From positions 1,054,001 through 1,118,000 of the forward strand of contig NZ_QTJP01000001.1 of assembly GCF_003391115.1 (NCBI RefSeq): a stretch of 64,000 nucleotides of DNA, given 5' to 3'. The position numbers were made by a program, and so were the translations under genes. The stretch is from Sphingomonas crusticola (lineage in GTDB: Bacteria > Pseudomonadota > Alphaproteobacteria > Sphingomonadales > Sphingomonadaceae). Positions within the stretch are counted from its first letter, which is position 1. Each line of letters starts with the position of its first letter. Shown here piece by piece: positions 45,368-53,919 of the stretch. Below the pieces are notes generated by a model, which was not told where the DNA came from, did not search any database, and worked only from the letters and a program-made list of their open reading frames with translations.

Positions 45368-46288
45368 TTACGGATAGCGCACCGGCGGCGCGGGCTCGGC
45401 CGGTAGCGGGATGAACTCGACTTCCTCGGGCACGCGCGCGAATCTTTGCTCCTGCCAGTCGCGCTTGGCCTGTTCGATCCGGTCGGCGCGGCTCGAGACG
45501 AAATTCCAATAGATGAAGCGTTGCTCGGGGAACGGCTCGCCGCCGACCATCACCAGCCGCGCGCCCTGCTCGCTCGCCAGCACGATTTCGGCATGGGGCT
45601 TGAGGATGACGAGTTCGCTCGGGCCGAACGGCTGGCCGTCCACCGTCACCGCGCCCGCGATCAGGTAGAAGGCCCGCTCGACCTGTTCGCTCGGCAGGCG
45701 ATAGCGCGACCCGGGCGTCATCACGATCTCGGCATAGACCATTTCGGACAGGGTCTTCACCGGCGAGACCAGGCCGTCCATCGCGCCGACGATCTGGCGG
45801 ACCGTCACTCCGTTCGTCTCGCCCGATGGGATCTCGTCCGCGCCATGATGGGCGAAGCTCGGCGCGGTCTCCTCATGCTGCGCCGGAAGCGCGACCCATA
45901 ATTGGAGCCCGAACAGACCAGCGCCGCCGCCGTGGCGCGCATTCTCAGGGCTGCGTTCGCTATGCGTGATACCGGACCCGGCGGTCATCCAATTGACCTC
46001 GCCCGGCCTGATCGCCTGGACCGAGCCCAGGCTGTCGCGGTGCATGATCTCGCCCTCGACCAGATAGGTGATGGTGGCGAGGCCGATATGCGGGTGCGGC
46101 CGCACGTCGAGGCCCTGACCGTCGCGCAGCGCCACGGGCCCCATCTGGTCGAAGAAGATGAACGGGCCGACCATGCGCCGCTGCGGCTGCGGCAGCGCGC
46201 GGCGCACGGTGAAGCCGTCGCCCAGATCGCGCGATGGCGGCAGGATGACGAGATCGACCGCGTCGACGCCGCTGTCGCGGACGCTCAC
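45368..46288 (-). CDS. pirin-family cupin protein
   Basis: A 306-residue bicupin. The N-terminal cupin has the metal-site HPHIGLATITYLVEGE and the later HSE in GSGITHSERSPE, with the pirin motif GPFIFFDQMGP. The C-terminal cupin includes YAEIVMTPGSRYRLP. Some members are quercetin dioxygenases, others act as regulators; which applies here is unknown. It is followed on its upstream side by a palindromic element. Confidence 0.9.
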   Translation of the reverse strand: MSVRDSGVDAVDLVILPPSRDLGDGFTVRRALPQPQRRMVGPFIFFDQMGPVALRDGQGLDVRPHPHIGLATITYLVEGEIMHRDSLGSVQAIRPGEVNWMTAGSGITHSERSPENARHGGGAGLFGLQLWVALPAQHEETAPSFAHHGADEIPSGETNGVTVRQIVGAMDGLVSPVKTLSEMVYAEIVMTPGSRYRLPSEQVERAFYLIAGAVTVDGQPFGPSELVILKPHAEIVLASEQGARLVMVGGEPFPEQRFIYWNFVSSRADRIEQAKRDWQEQRFARVPEEVEFIPLPAEPAPPVRYP

Positions 46289-46302
46289 GTTCGATCCCCT
46301 CT

Positions 46303-46384
46303 CCGTTCGTGCTGAGCCCGTCGAAGCACTGTTTTTCCTTCACCGAGAAACAGAACGCCCCTTCGACAAGCTCAGGGCGAACGG
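46303..46384. repeat. palindromic element (VRAEPVEA class), intergenic
   Basis: CCGTTCGTGCTGAGCCCGTC and, inverted, CCTTCGACAAGCTCAGGGCG form long arms, with an inner TTTTTCCTTC/GAGAAA hairpin. It lies between the pirin start and the DUF3035 lipoprotein stop. Same class as 28100-28185 and 48883-48962. Confidence 0.85.
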
Positions 46385-46397
46385 ATCAGGGAAAACC

Positions 46398-46826
46398 CTA
46401 TTTCGGCGTGCTGGCGTTCGCCGCCGGGTTGGTCGACGGCGGCGCCTTGAGGATCGCCTGCGTGTCGGCGCCCTTGTTCACCGTGGTCGTGTTGGGATCG
46501 CCCGCTTCCGAGCGAATGCCCGGTGGCGGGGTCGGGCCGGCTTCGGCGGTCAGCGCGGTCTCGCCCGCGCTGACCCCGCGCTGGCCGCCGAACAGGGCGT
46601 TGAGCGCCTGTGCGGAGCTATCCGCTTCCTGCGGGCGCGGCTGGCCCGGCTTGGGCGGAACCAGCGCGAAATCCGGCGGTACGGTCAGCGGCGCGGCGCG
46701 GCCGACCGCGAATTCGTCCGGCACGCCCTTGCGCGAGGCGAACACGCCGCCCTTGGGGCCGCTATGGCAGCCGGCGAGCATCAGCATCGCCAGCGGCACC
46801 GCCGCAACCAGAATACGCTTAACCAT
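46398..46826 (-). CDS. DUF3035-family lipoprotein
   Basis: A 142-residue small lipoprotein. The lipobox MLAGC lies at residues 16-20 of a short hydrophobic signal, then a conserved GVPDEFAVGRAAPLTVPPDFALVPPKPGQPRP block typical of DUF3035, then a disordered Pro/Ala/Thr tail. Family function is not established; in alphaproteobacteria it often follows lspA. It overlaps lspA by 8 nt, so it is the end of the ribF-ileS-lspA operon. Confidence 0.85.
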   Translation of the reverse strand: MVKRILVAAVPLAMLMLAGCHSGPKGGVFASRKGVPDEFAVGRAAPLTVPPDFALVPPKPGQPRPQEADSSAQALNALFGGQRGVSAGETALTAEAGPTPPPGIRSEAGDPNTTTVNKGADTQAILKAPPSTNPAANASTPK

Positions 46827-47322
46827 TTTTTCTCTCCGCGGGGGCGGGCGCGTCGCGCGTCACAAAAGCGCGCAGCACCAACAGGGCTACGCCAACGCTA
46901 ATCGCAGCGTCGGCAATATTGAAGACATAAAAGGGCGACCATGCGCCGAAGTGAAGGTTGAGGAAGTCGGTGACATAGCCGAGCCGCACCCGATCGACGA
47001 TATTGCCGACCGCGCCACCCAGTACCAGCCCGAGCGCGATGCTGTCCGCGCGGCGAGTCTCGCGCGCCAGCCACAGCGCTACGAACGCCGCGATCACGGC
47101 CGTGCCCAGCGCGAGCGCCCACCGTTGGCCGTCGCTGCTCGCGACCAGGAAGCCCATCGAGACACCGTGATTCGCGACCCATTGAAGCCGGAAGATCGGC
47201 AGCAATTCGATCGTGTCGACCTCGGCGAGATGCAGGGGCCCGGTGACGAACCATTTGGCAAGCTGGTCCAGAGCGAGCGTCAGCACCGCGACGATCCAGC
47301 CGATCTTCAGCACGTTTTTCAT
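46819..47322 (-). CDS. lspA: lipoprotein signal peptidase (signal peptidase II)
   Basis: A 167-residue inner-membrane aspartyl protease with four helices. Conserved motifs are LALDQLAKW, LVLGGAVGNIVDR (first catalytic Asp) and YVFNIADAAISVG (second Asp). It removes signal peptides from prolipoproteins such as the DUF3035 protein encoded next. The start is placed at 47322; upstream in-frame codons come from a repeat. Confidence 0.96.
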   Translation of the reverse strand: MKNVLKIGWIVAVLTLALDQLAKWFVTGPLHLAEVDTIELLPIFRLQWVANHGVSMGFLVASSDGQRWALALGTAVIAAFVALWLARETRRADSIALGLVLGGAVGNIVDRVRLGYVTDFLNLHFGAWSPFYVFNIADAAISVGVALLVLRAFVTRDAPAPAERKNG

Positions 47323-47330
47323 ACGTAACC

Positions 47331-47357
47331 CGTCATCCCAGCGAAGGCTGGGATCCA
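47331..47357. repeat. short palindromic repeat (CGTCATCCCAGC type)
   Basis: ATCCCAGC-GAAG-GCTGGGAT is a perfect 8-bp hairpin, preceded by CGTC and followed by CCATGTCTG. This form is common between genes in sphingomonads (from memory). It lies between ileS and lspA. Confidence 0.65.
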
Positions 47358-47412
47358 TGTCTGATGGCACACGCGATGTCCCAACCCTGAACAGCGCCCT
47401 GCTACGCTCAGG

Positions 47413-50403
47413 CTATCCACCCACCACCTCCGTGCACCGCCCGCACAGGTCGCCATCCTCGTCCACTTCCGGCAGCAGCCGCCAGCAACGTCCGCATTTA
47501 TGATAATCCGAACGATGCACGACCGCGACCGGGCCGTGCGCGACCGTGTCGATCACCGCCTCCGACACAATCAGCAATTCGGTCAGCTCGTCATGCGTGA
47601 CGTTGGGCCGATCGCGATCGTCGGGCAGGCCGATCGCGACCTTGGCCTCCAGGCTCGATCCGATCTCCTTGTCCCGCCTCTTGGGCTCGATTTCGGCGCT
47701 GACGATCTGGCGCAGCACGCGCAATTCCGCCCATTGCTCGGCGAGGCGGGCATCGGCCCAGATTGGGTCGACCTCCGGCCATTCCAGCAGATGGACCGAT
47801 CCCGCCTCCGGGAAACGGGTGCCCCACACTTCCTCGGCGGTGAAGCACAGGATCGGCGCAGCATAACGCACCAAGGCGTGAAACAACGTGTCGAGCACGG
47901 TGCGATAGGCACGCCGCTTGGGATCGTCGGGCGCATCGCAATAGAGCGAATCCTTGCGGATATCGAAGAAGAAGGCTGACAGATCGTTGTTGCAGAAATC
48001 GGTGAGTGCGCGCGCATAGCGGTTGAACTCGAACGCGTCGGTCGCGGACTTCAGCTCCGCATCGAGCTCGGTCAGCAGGTGCAGGACATAGCGCTCAAGG
48101 TCCGGCATGTCGGCGACCGCCTCGACCCGCTCTTCGTCCGAGAAACCGTCGAGCGCGCCGAGCAGATAGCGGAAGCTGTTGCGAAGCTTGCGATAGGCGT
48201 CCGACGTGCCGGCCAGGATCTCCTTGCCGATGCGAACATCCTCGAAATAATCAGTGCTCGCGACCCACAGCCGCAAGATGTCGGCGCCGCTCTCGGGGAT
48301 GATCTTGAGCGGGTCGACGACATTGCCCTGGCTCTTGGACATCTTGCGGCCCTGCCCGTCGAGCGCGAAGCCGTGCGTCAGCACCGCCTTGTAGGGCGCC
48401 ACGCCGCGCGTGCCGCAGCTTTCAAGCAAGGACGACTGGAACCAGCCGCGATGCTGGTCCGAGCCTTCCAGGTACAGGTCTGCGCGCGTGCCTTCGCCGT
48501 AGCGCGCCTCGATCGTGAAGGCGTGGGTCGAGCCCGAATCGAACCAGACGTCAAGGATGTCCTTCTGCGGGTCATACGCAGCAGCGTTGTAGTCCGGGCC
48601 CAGCAACGCCTGATGATCGGCGCCGAACCAGGCATCCGCCCCGCCCGCCTCGAACGCCGCGACGATGCGCGCATTGACGGCCGGATCGCGCAGATAATCG
48701 CCGCTCCCCTTGTCGACATACAAAGCGATCGGCACGCCCCACGCCCGCTGGCGCGAAATCACCCAGTCGGGCCGCCCCTCGACCATGGCGTGGATCCGGT
48801 TGCGCCCCTTCTCCGGCACGAACCGCGTCCGCTCGATCGCGTCCAGCGCGAGTTGACGGAGCGTTGCGCCATTGCCGACGGACCGTTCGCCCTGAGCTTG
48901 TCGAAGGGCTGCACTTTCTTCTGGTAAGAAAGACAGGGCTTCGACGGGCTCAGCCCGAACGGAATTGGGGTCGAGCCCCTCGGCCACCGCATCAATCTCC
49001 GCCGCGATCCCCTTATCCATCGCGATGAACCATTGCGGCGTCGCGCGGAAGATCACCTTGGCCTTGGACCGCCAGCTATGCGGGTAGCTATGCGCATAAT
49101 CCGCGCTCGCCGCCAGTAAGGCGCCTGCCTCGCGCAAGTCGCTGCAGATCGGCCCGTCGGGCGCGTTGAACTTGGGGTTGATGACGCTCCCCTGCCCGCC
49201 CAGCCAAAGCCAGTCGGCGCGATATTTGCCGTCGCCCTCGACCGCGAACACCGGATCGATGCCGTGCGCCTTGCACAGCAGGAAATCGTCCTCGCCATGG
49301 TCGGGCGACATGTGGACGAGCCCCGTGCCCGCATCGGTCGTGACAAAGTCGCCCGCCAGCATCGGCCGCGGCTTGGCGAAGAAACCGCCGAGATGGTGCA
49401 TCGGGTGGCGGACCCAGGCATCTTCGAGATTGCCTCGCTCGTACTCCCAGACAGTCATCCAATCCATCCCGACGTTGGGATGAAGGCGCTTCAAAAAGTC
49501 TTCCACGAGGTCGGAACCGAGGAGAATGCGCTTTCCGCGGAGGTATTCGAGTTGCGGCAGGTCGTCGAATACGCCCGTCTTCAACTCTACAAGCTGGTAG
49601 GCGATGTCCGGTCCATAAGCCAAAGCCTGGTTGACCGGGATCGTCCACGGCGTGGTCGTCCAGATCACCGCATAGGCACCAACCAGTTCCGGCGCATTCG
49701 GTGCCTCGACGATCTCGAACGCGACATCGATCTGGGTCGAGACGATATCCTCATATTCCACCTCGGCCTCGGCCAAGGCGGTTTTCTCCACAGGCGACCA
49801 CATCACCGGCTTGGCGCCGCGATACAGCTGGCCGGTCTCGGCGAACTTGAGCAGTTCGCCCGCGATCACCGCCTCGGACGCATAATTCATGGTGAGGTAG
49901 GGATTGTCCCACTCGCCCATCACGCCCAGCCGCTCGAACTGCTCGCGCTGGACCGCGACCCATTTTGCGGCATAGGCCCGGCATTCGGCGCGGAACTGGT
50001 CGACCGGCACCTCGTCCTTGTTCAATTTCTTCGCGCGATAGGCCTCCTCGACCTTCCACTCGATCGGCAGGCCATGGCAGTCCCAGCCCGGCACATAGGG
50101 CGCATCCTTGCCGAGCAGCGACTGGGTACGGACGACGATGTCCTTGAGCACCTTGTTCATCGCATGGCCCATATGGATGTCGCCATTGGCGTAGGGCGGG
50201 CCGTCATGCAGGATGAAGCGCTCGCGCCCGGCGCGCTTCTCGCGCAACTGCGCGTACAGATCGTCGCCCAGCCATTTGGCCAGGATCGCCGGCTCCTTGG
50301 CGGCAAGCCCCGCCTTCATCGGGAAATCGGTCTTCGGCAGGAAGACGGTGTCGCGCCAATCTCTAGCGGAGGCGCCGCGCTTGGGTTCAGGGGTGTCGGA
50401 CAT
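47413..50403 (-). CDS. ileS: isoleucyl-tRNA synthetase with an in-frame palindromic insertion
   Basis: A 996-residue class I synthetase that charges tRNA-Ile. HIGH motif: PPYANGDIHMGHAMNK (about 68). The CP1 editing domain follows, then GRPDWVISRQRAWGVPI, the KMSKS motif GRKMSKSQGN and the anticodon-binding domain. A C-terminal zinc ribbon has CGRCWRL and CGRC. About 27-30 residues encoded at 48883-48962 (VRAEPVEALS and LRQAQGERS) are foreign to the family. They come from a repeat element inserted in frame between the editing and KMSKS parts. Gene order ribF-ileS-lspA matches many bacteria. Confidence 0.96.
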   Translation of the reverse strand: MSDTPEPKRGASARDWRDTVFLPKTDFPMKAGLAAKEPAILAKWLGDDLYAQLREKRAGRERFILHDGPPYANGDIHMGHAMNKVLKDIVVRTQSLLGKDAPYVPGWDCHGLPIEWKVEEAYRAKKLNKDEVPVDQFRAECRAYAAKWVAVQREQFERLGVMGEWDNPYLTMNYASEAVIAGELLKFAETGQLYRGAKPVMWSPVEKTALAEAEVEYEDIVSTQIDVAFEIVEAPNAPELVGAYAVIWTTTPWTIPVNQALAYGPDIAYQLVELKTGVFDDLPQLEYLRGKRILLGSDLVEDFLKRLHPNVGMDWMTVWEYERGNLEDAWVRHPMHHLGGFFAKPRPMLAGDFVTTDAGTGLVHMSPDHGEDDFLLCKAHGIDPVFAVEGDGKYRADWLWLGGQGSVINPKFNAPDGPICSDLREAGALLAASADYAHSYPHSWRSKAKVIFRATPQWFIAMDKGIAAEIDAVAEGLDPNSVRAEPVEALSFLPEESAALRQAQGERSVGNGATLRQLALDAIERTRFVPEKGRNRIHAMVEGRPDWVISRQRAWGVPIALYVDKGSGDYLRDPAVNARIVAAFEAGGADAWFGADHQALLGPDYNAAAYDPQKDILDVWFDSGSTHAFTIEARYGEGTRADLYLEGSDQHRGWFQSSLLESCGTRGVAPYKAVLTHGFALDGQGRKMSKSQGNVVDPLKIIPESGADILRLWVASTDYFEDVRIGKEILAGTSDAYRKLRNSFRYLLGALDGFSDEERVEAVADMPDLERYVLHLLTELDAELKSATDAFEFNRYARALTDFCNNDLSAFFFDIRKDSLYCDAPDDPKRRAYRTVLDTLFHALVRYAAPILCFTAEEVWGTRFPEAGSVHLLEWPEVDPIWADARLAEQWAELRVLRQIVSAEIEPKRRDKEIGSSLEAKVAIGLPDDRDRPNVTHDELTELLIVSEAVIDTVAHGPVAVVHRSDYHKCGRCWRLLPEVDEDGDLCGRCTEVVGG
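48883..48962. repeat. palindromic element (VRAEPVEA class) inside ileS
   Basis: CCGTTCGCCCTGAGCTTGTC and, inverted, GACGGGCTCAGCCCGAACGG form the arms; the inner hairpin is TTTCTTCTGGTAAGAAA. It keeps the ileS frame open. Confidence 0.9.
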
Positions 50404-50472
50404 GTTGGCGGCGCTTTAGCGAAGCTTCCGGTGAAACCAAACCCTGCTCATCAAACCGGCCCGCTACAACTC

Positions 50473-50570
50473 CCGCTCATCCTGAGTAGCCACTGAGCCT
50501 GACGAAGTGGCGTATCGAAGGATCCTTCGAGACAGGCTTCGACAAGCTCAGCCTTCCTCAGGATGAGCGG
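50473..50570. repeat. dispersed palindromic element (CCGCTCATCCTGAG type)
   Basis: CCGCTCATCCTGAG at one end and CTCAGGATGAGCGG at the other are perfect inverted ends. Inside are the hairpin TCGAAGGATCCTTCGA and GGCTTCGACAAGCTCAGCC. It fills most of the ribF-ileS gap and contains the last codons and stop of ribF. Confidence 0.9.
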
Positions 50571-51493
50571 AACGAGAGAGAAGTTCGCGCCGCGTCGCAA
50601 TCGGCCGCCATCTGCACCTTGAGCGCCTGAAGATCGTCGAACTTCGCTTCCGGCCGCAGGAAGTCGATCAGGGCCACCTCGATCACCCGGCCATAAAGGT
50701 CGCCCGAAAAGTCGAAGAAATAAGGTTCGAGCAATTCCTTGGGCGGATCGAAGCTCGGGCGGATGCCGAGATTGGCGACGCCCTCCAGTGCCCGGCCGTC
50801 ATCCACATGCGCGCGCACCGCATAGATGCCATAGCGCGGCCGCAGATAGTCGCCGAGTTCCATATTGGCGGTCGGATAGCCGAGCTCGCGGCCGCGCTGG
50901 TCGCCGTGCACGACCTCGCCCTCGATCGTGAACGGCCGGGTCAGCAGCCGCGCCGCCGTCGCGCAATCGCCGGCAATCAAGGCTTCGCGGATGCGGCTGG
51001 AGGAGATGACCCCCTCGCCATCCGCCACCGCCGCCACCGTCTCCGCCGCCATATTGTATGCGGCACCCAGCGACGCCAGCATCGGCGCGGTGCCCGCGCG
51101 CGCCTTGCCGAAGGTGAAATCCTCGCCCGTCACCACCGCCGCCGCGCCGAAGCGACCGACCAGCTCGTCCGCCACGAATTGTTCGGGCGACAGCGCGGCC
51201 AGATCGGCGTCGAAATGCAGCACCAACGTCGCGTCCGCGCCCGCCGCCGCGAACAGACGCGCGCGCTGCTCCAGCGTCGTCAGCCGGAAATGTGGGCTGT
51301 CCGCGCGGAAATAGCGCGCGGGATGCGGATCGAAGGTGGCCACGATCGCCGGCCGCCCCTCCGCTTTGGCGCGCGCCACGGCACGCCCCACCACCGCCTG
51401 GTGACCGCGGTGAAAACCGTCGAAATTGCCGAGCGCGATCACCGCGCCGCGCAAGGCCGGCGGCAACGGCGCATCGCTGTGAAGAAGCGTCAT
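50558..51493 (-). CDS. ribF: bifunctional riboflavin kinase / FAD synthetase
   Basis: A 311-residue enzyme making FMN and FAD. The N-terminal nucleotidyltransferase has ALGNFDGFHRGHQAVV and DFTFGKARAG with ISSSRIREAL. The C-terminal flavokinase has GRELGYPTANM and FDFSGDLYGRVIEVALIDFLRPEAKF. Start at 51493. The last residues (SFRSS) and the TGA come from a palindromic element, so the native C-terminus was probably altered. First gene of ribF-ileS-lspA. Confidence 0.95.
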   Translation of the reverse strand: MTLLHSDAPLPPALRGAVIALGNFDGFHRGHQAVVGRAVARAKAEGRPAIVATFDPHPARYFRADSPHFRLTTLEQRARLFAAAGADATLVLHFDADLAALSPEQFVADELVGRFGAAAVVTGEDFTFGKARAGTAPMLASLGAAYNMAAETVAAVADGEGVISSSRIREALIAGDCATAARLLTRPFTIEGEVVHGDQRGRELGYPTANMELGDYLRPRYGIYAVRAHVDDGRALEGVANLGIRPSFDPPKELLEPYFFDFSGDLYGRVIEVALIDFLRPEAKFDDLQALKVQMAADCDAARTSLSFRSS

Positions 51494-51571
51494 GGTCCGG
51501 CGCCTATAGGAAGACCCCGCCGCACTGTCTCCCCCCAACCACCGCATTGCGGACACCGGCAAAGCCGGGGA

Positions 51572-51613
51572 AAGCAATCCAGTTTCGCATTCGTAGGTCG
51601 GGCCTGATTGCTT
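51572..51613. repeat. degenerate inverted repeat between folA and ribF
   Basis: AAGCAATCCAG and the inverted CTGATTGCTT flank about 21 bp, resembling sphingomonad intergenic palindromes. It lies in the 145-nt gap between folA and ribF. Confidence 0.4.
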
Positions 51614-51638
51614 CCTCGCTGCGCTGCTGACGCTGCGT

Positions 51639-52127
51639 TTAGCGCCGCTCGAGCGTCACGAACGTATAAGCGGGCGCCTCGCCTTCGGCCGCATGCGCCT
51701 CGCGTCTGCTTTCGCGCCACTTCGCCGGACTAGGCCGCGGTACGTGCGCATCACCGTTAACCGCGGCATGAACCTCGGTGAGCTCAATCCGATCGGCGCG
51801 GTCTTCAAAAAGCGCAAAAATCTCCGCTCCGCCGATCACTGAAACTGCGTCTCCCCCCGCCAGCGCCAGCGCCGCGTCGACATCATGCGCCACCTCCGCG
51901 CCCTCGGCCTGCCAGCCTGCATCACGCGTCAATACGATATGACGCCGCCCCGGCAGCAAGCCCGGCAAGCTTTCGAAGGTGCGCCGCCCCATGATCATCG
52001 GCTTGCCCGCGGTCACCGCTTTGAAATGCTTGAGGTCGGCGGGCAGGTGCCACGGCAGCGCGCCGTCGCGCCCGATCACGCCATTGTCGGCGCGGGCCAG
52101 CACCAGAATGATTTCGGCATCGCTCAT
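51639..52127 (-). CDS. folA: dihydrofolate reductase
   Basis: A 162-residue enzyme that reduces dihydrofolate with NADPH. It has ILVLARADNGVIGRDGALPWHLPADLKHFK (substrate Asp in the ADLKHF helix), PMIMGRRTFESLPG (NADPH-binding) and VIGGAEIFALF. GCAGGAAAA precedes the ATG. It is divergent from aat with 63 nt between. Confidence 0.95.
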   Translation of the reverse strand: MSDAEIILVLARADNGVIGRDGALPWHLPADLKHFKAVTAGKPMIMGRRTFESLPGLLPGRRHIVLTRDAGWQAEGAEVAHDVDAALALAGGDAVSVIGGAEIFALFEDRADRIELTEVHAAVNGDAHVPRPSPAKWRESRREAHAAEGEAPAYTFVTLERR

Positions 52128-52190
52128 TTTTCCTGCTTAGCAGGCCATGCCCGCTTCACGCGAGCGCCGGATCGGAATAGCCTGCCGCTT

Positions 52191-52922
52191 ATGGCCGCGC
52201 TCGATCCGGACCTGCTCTTGCGCGCTTATTCGGTCGGCGTGTTTCCGATGGCGAGCACGCGTGATGCCGCCGACGTCTTCTGGGTCGAGCCCAAGAAGCG
52301 CGGCGTGCTGCCGCTCGACCGCTTCCACCTCTCGCGCTCGCTCGCCAAGACGATCCGTTCCGGCCGCTTCACGGTCACCGTCGATCAGGCGTTCGGCGAG
52401 GTCGTCGCCTTGTGCGCCGAAGCGACCGCGCGCCGGCCCGATACCTGGATCAACCCCGATATCGAGACCGCTTATGCCGAGCTGCACCGACGCGGCTATG
52501 CCCATTCGGTCGAGACCTGGGCGGACGGCAGACTGGTCGGCGGCCTCTACGGCGTACGGCTGGGTGCGGCCTTCTTCGGCGAAAGCATGTTCAGCCGCGC
52601 GCGTGACGCCTCCAAGGTGGCGCTCGCTTATCTGGTGGCGCGGCTGAAGGTGGGCGGCTTCCGCCTGCTCGATTGCCAGTTCCTGACCGAGCATCTCGCC
52701 TCGCTCGGTACGATCGAGGTCGGCCGCGAAGCCTATGTCGCGCTGTTGGACAAGGCGCTCGGGCTCGGCTCGTTCCCCTCGGGCGACGCCGCCGCCGGGC
52801 CGGCCGACTTCTTCGCGCTCGACCGCGCCACGGCCGGCGCAGCCGGCGCGGACGATGCCGCCACCGTGTCGGGGCCGGCATCGGGGTGCCGCATCGCGCA
52901 GCTCTTGGGCCAGACGTCGTAA
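52191..52922 (+). CDS. aat: leucyl/phenylalanyl-tRNA-protein transferase
   Basis: A 243-residue enzyme that adds Leu/Phe to N-terminal Arg/Lys, marking proteins for ClpAP (N-end rule). Conserved blocks are LLRAYSVGVFPMA, WVEPKKRGVLPLD, TWINPDIETAYAELHRRGYAHSVE, GGLYGVRLGAAFFGESMFSR and LLDCQFLTEHLASLG. The last 50 or so residues lie beyond the usual core, and the 3' 190 nt overlap the opposite-strand DUF2155 gene. The start at 52191 lacks a clear ribosome binding site. Confidence 0.93.
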   Translation: MAALDPDLLLRAYSVGVFPMASTRDAADVFWVEPKKRGVLPLDRFHLSRSLAKTIRSGRFTVTVDQAFGEVVALCAEATARRPDTWINPDIETAYAELHRRGYAHSVETWADGRLVGGLYGVRLGAAFFGESMFSRARDASKVALAYLVARLKVGGFRLLDCQFLTEHLASLGTIEVGREAYVALLDKALGLGSFPSGDAAAGPADFFALDRATAGAAGADDAATVSGPASGCRIAQLLGQTS

Positions 52923-53413
52923 AGCGGATCCTCGACCACGTTGAGCGACGGCGTTTCCTTGTAGAGCCAGCCGGAGAAGATCCGCCGCCACTTGCCGTCC
53001 GGGCCGCGTTTGTCCGCCTGTATGAAGGCGCCGGTCAGCTGCTCGGGCTCATAGTCGGCGGTCGCCTCGCACGCGCGCAGCCGCACGATCAGGTCGCCGA
53101 ACCGCGCGCCCTGTCCCGGGTGCAACGTGACGTCGCGCGCCATGCCGTTACGCTTGTTGAGCACGCCGATGATTGCGACCCGCTCCGCCATCGGCGTGTC
53201 GCTGGTGATCGGCGGGAGGACCGGAGCAGCCGCCACGCGCTTGGCTGGAGCGGGCGCCGGCGCGGCCTGGGTGCTGTTGCCTTGCTGAAGGTCGGGCGAA
53301 AGCTCGACCGAGGGATCGGGCGTCGCCTGCTGGGTCTGTGAAATCGCCGCCCAGCTGATCGCGCCGACCGCCGCCAGCCCGAGCGCAAGGGCGCCGGCGC
53401 GGCGCGGGATCAT
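52733..53413 (-). CDS. DUF2155-domain exported protein
   Basis: A 226-residue protein with a signal or anchor helix (about 7-25), an Ala/Pro linker, and the conserved DUF2155 domain (about 75-180: VAIIGVLNKRNG, VTLHPGQGARFGDLIVRLRACEA, IFSGWLYKETPSLNVVEDPLYDVWPKSC). The domain function is unknown. The Ala/Ser-rich tail (about 180-226) is encoded opposite the aat 3' end. Its ATG overlaps the stop of the MlaD-like gene (ATGA), consistent with an envelope role. Confidence 0.85.
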   Translation of the reverse strand: MIPRRAGALALGLAAVGAISWAAISQTQQATPDPSVELSPDLQQGNSTQAAPAPAPAKRVAAAPVLPPITSDTPMAERVAIIGVLNKRNGMARDVTLHPGQGARFGDLIVRLRACEATADYEPEQLTGAFIQADKRGPDGKWRRIFSGWLYKETPSLNVVEDPLYDVWPKSCAMRHPDAGPDTVAASSAPAAPAVARSSAKKSAGPAAASPEGNEPSPSALSNSAT

Positions 53414-53919
53414 GGGGTGGTCGTGGCCGCGCCGCCGGCGGCAGGCTTGTCGCCCGACGGCTTGTTGATGAACTGGCCGATCAGCGCCATCAGGTCCATC
53501 GAGCCCTGCGTATCGGTGATCGTGTCGCCGCTTTTCAGGAAAACAGGGTTGCCGCCGGGCGTGAAGGCGATGAAGGTCGAGCCGAGCAGGCCTTCCGACG
53601 TGACGGACGCGCTGCTGTCTGCCGGCAGCTTGACGTCGGGATTGAGCGCGATCGCGACCTTGACCTGATAGCTTTGCGGATCGAGCGACAGGCCGGTCAC
53701 GCTACCGACCTTGAGCCCGGAAATACGCACATCGGTGCCGGTATTGACGCCGCTGGCATTGGGGAAGATCGCGGTGATCTTGATCGATCCGGGCCGTTCC
53801 CCGCCGCCGGTCCGATCCCAGGCGAACATCACGAACCAGATGGCGAGGATCACCACCAGCAGGCCGACGAGCGCCTCGCCGATATTTTCACGCAGGATCG
53901 ATCTCAATTCGGGCTCCAC
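53410..53919 (-). CDS. MlaD-like MCE-family lipid transport protein
   Basis: A 169-residue single-pass protein: TM helix at about 15-33, then one MCE domain (about 45-130) with IFPNASGVNTGTDVRISGLKVGSVTGLSL and SEGLLGSTFIAFTPGG. MlaD hexamers shuttle phospholipids between membranes. The partner permease and ATPase (MlaE/MlaF) are not in this window. It starts inside the 3' end of the NDUFA12 homologue, overlapping by 16 nt. Confidence 0.9.
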   Translation of the reverse strand: MEPELRSILRENIGEALVGLLVVILAIWFVMFAWDRTGGGERPGSIKITAIFPNASGVNTGTDVRISGLKVGSVTGLSLDPQSYQVKVAIALNPDVKLPADSSASVTSEGLLGSTFIAFTPGGNPVFLKSGDTITDTQGSMDLMALIGQFINKPSGDKPAAGGAATTTP

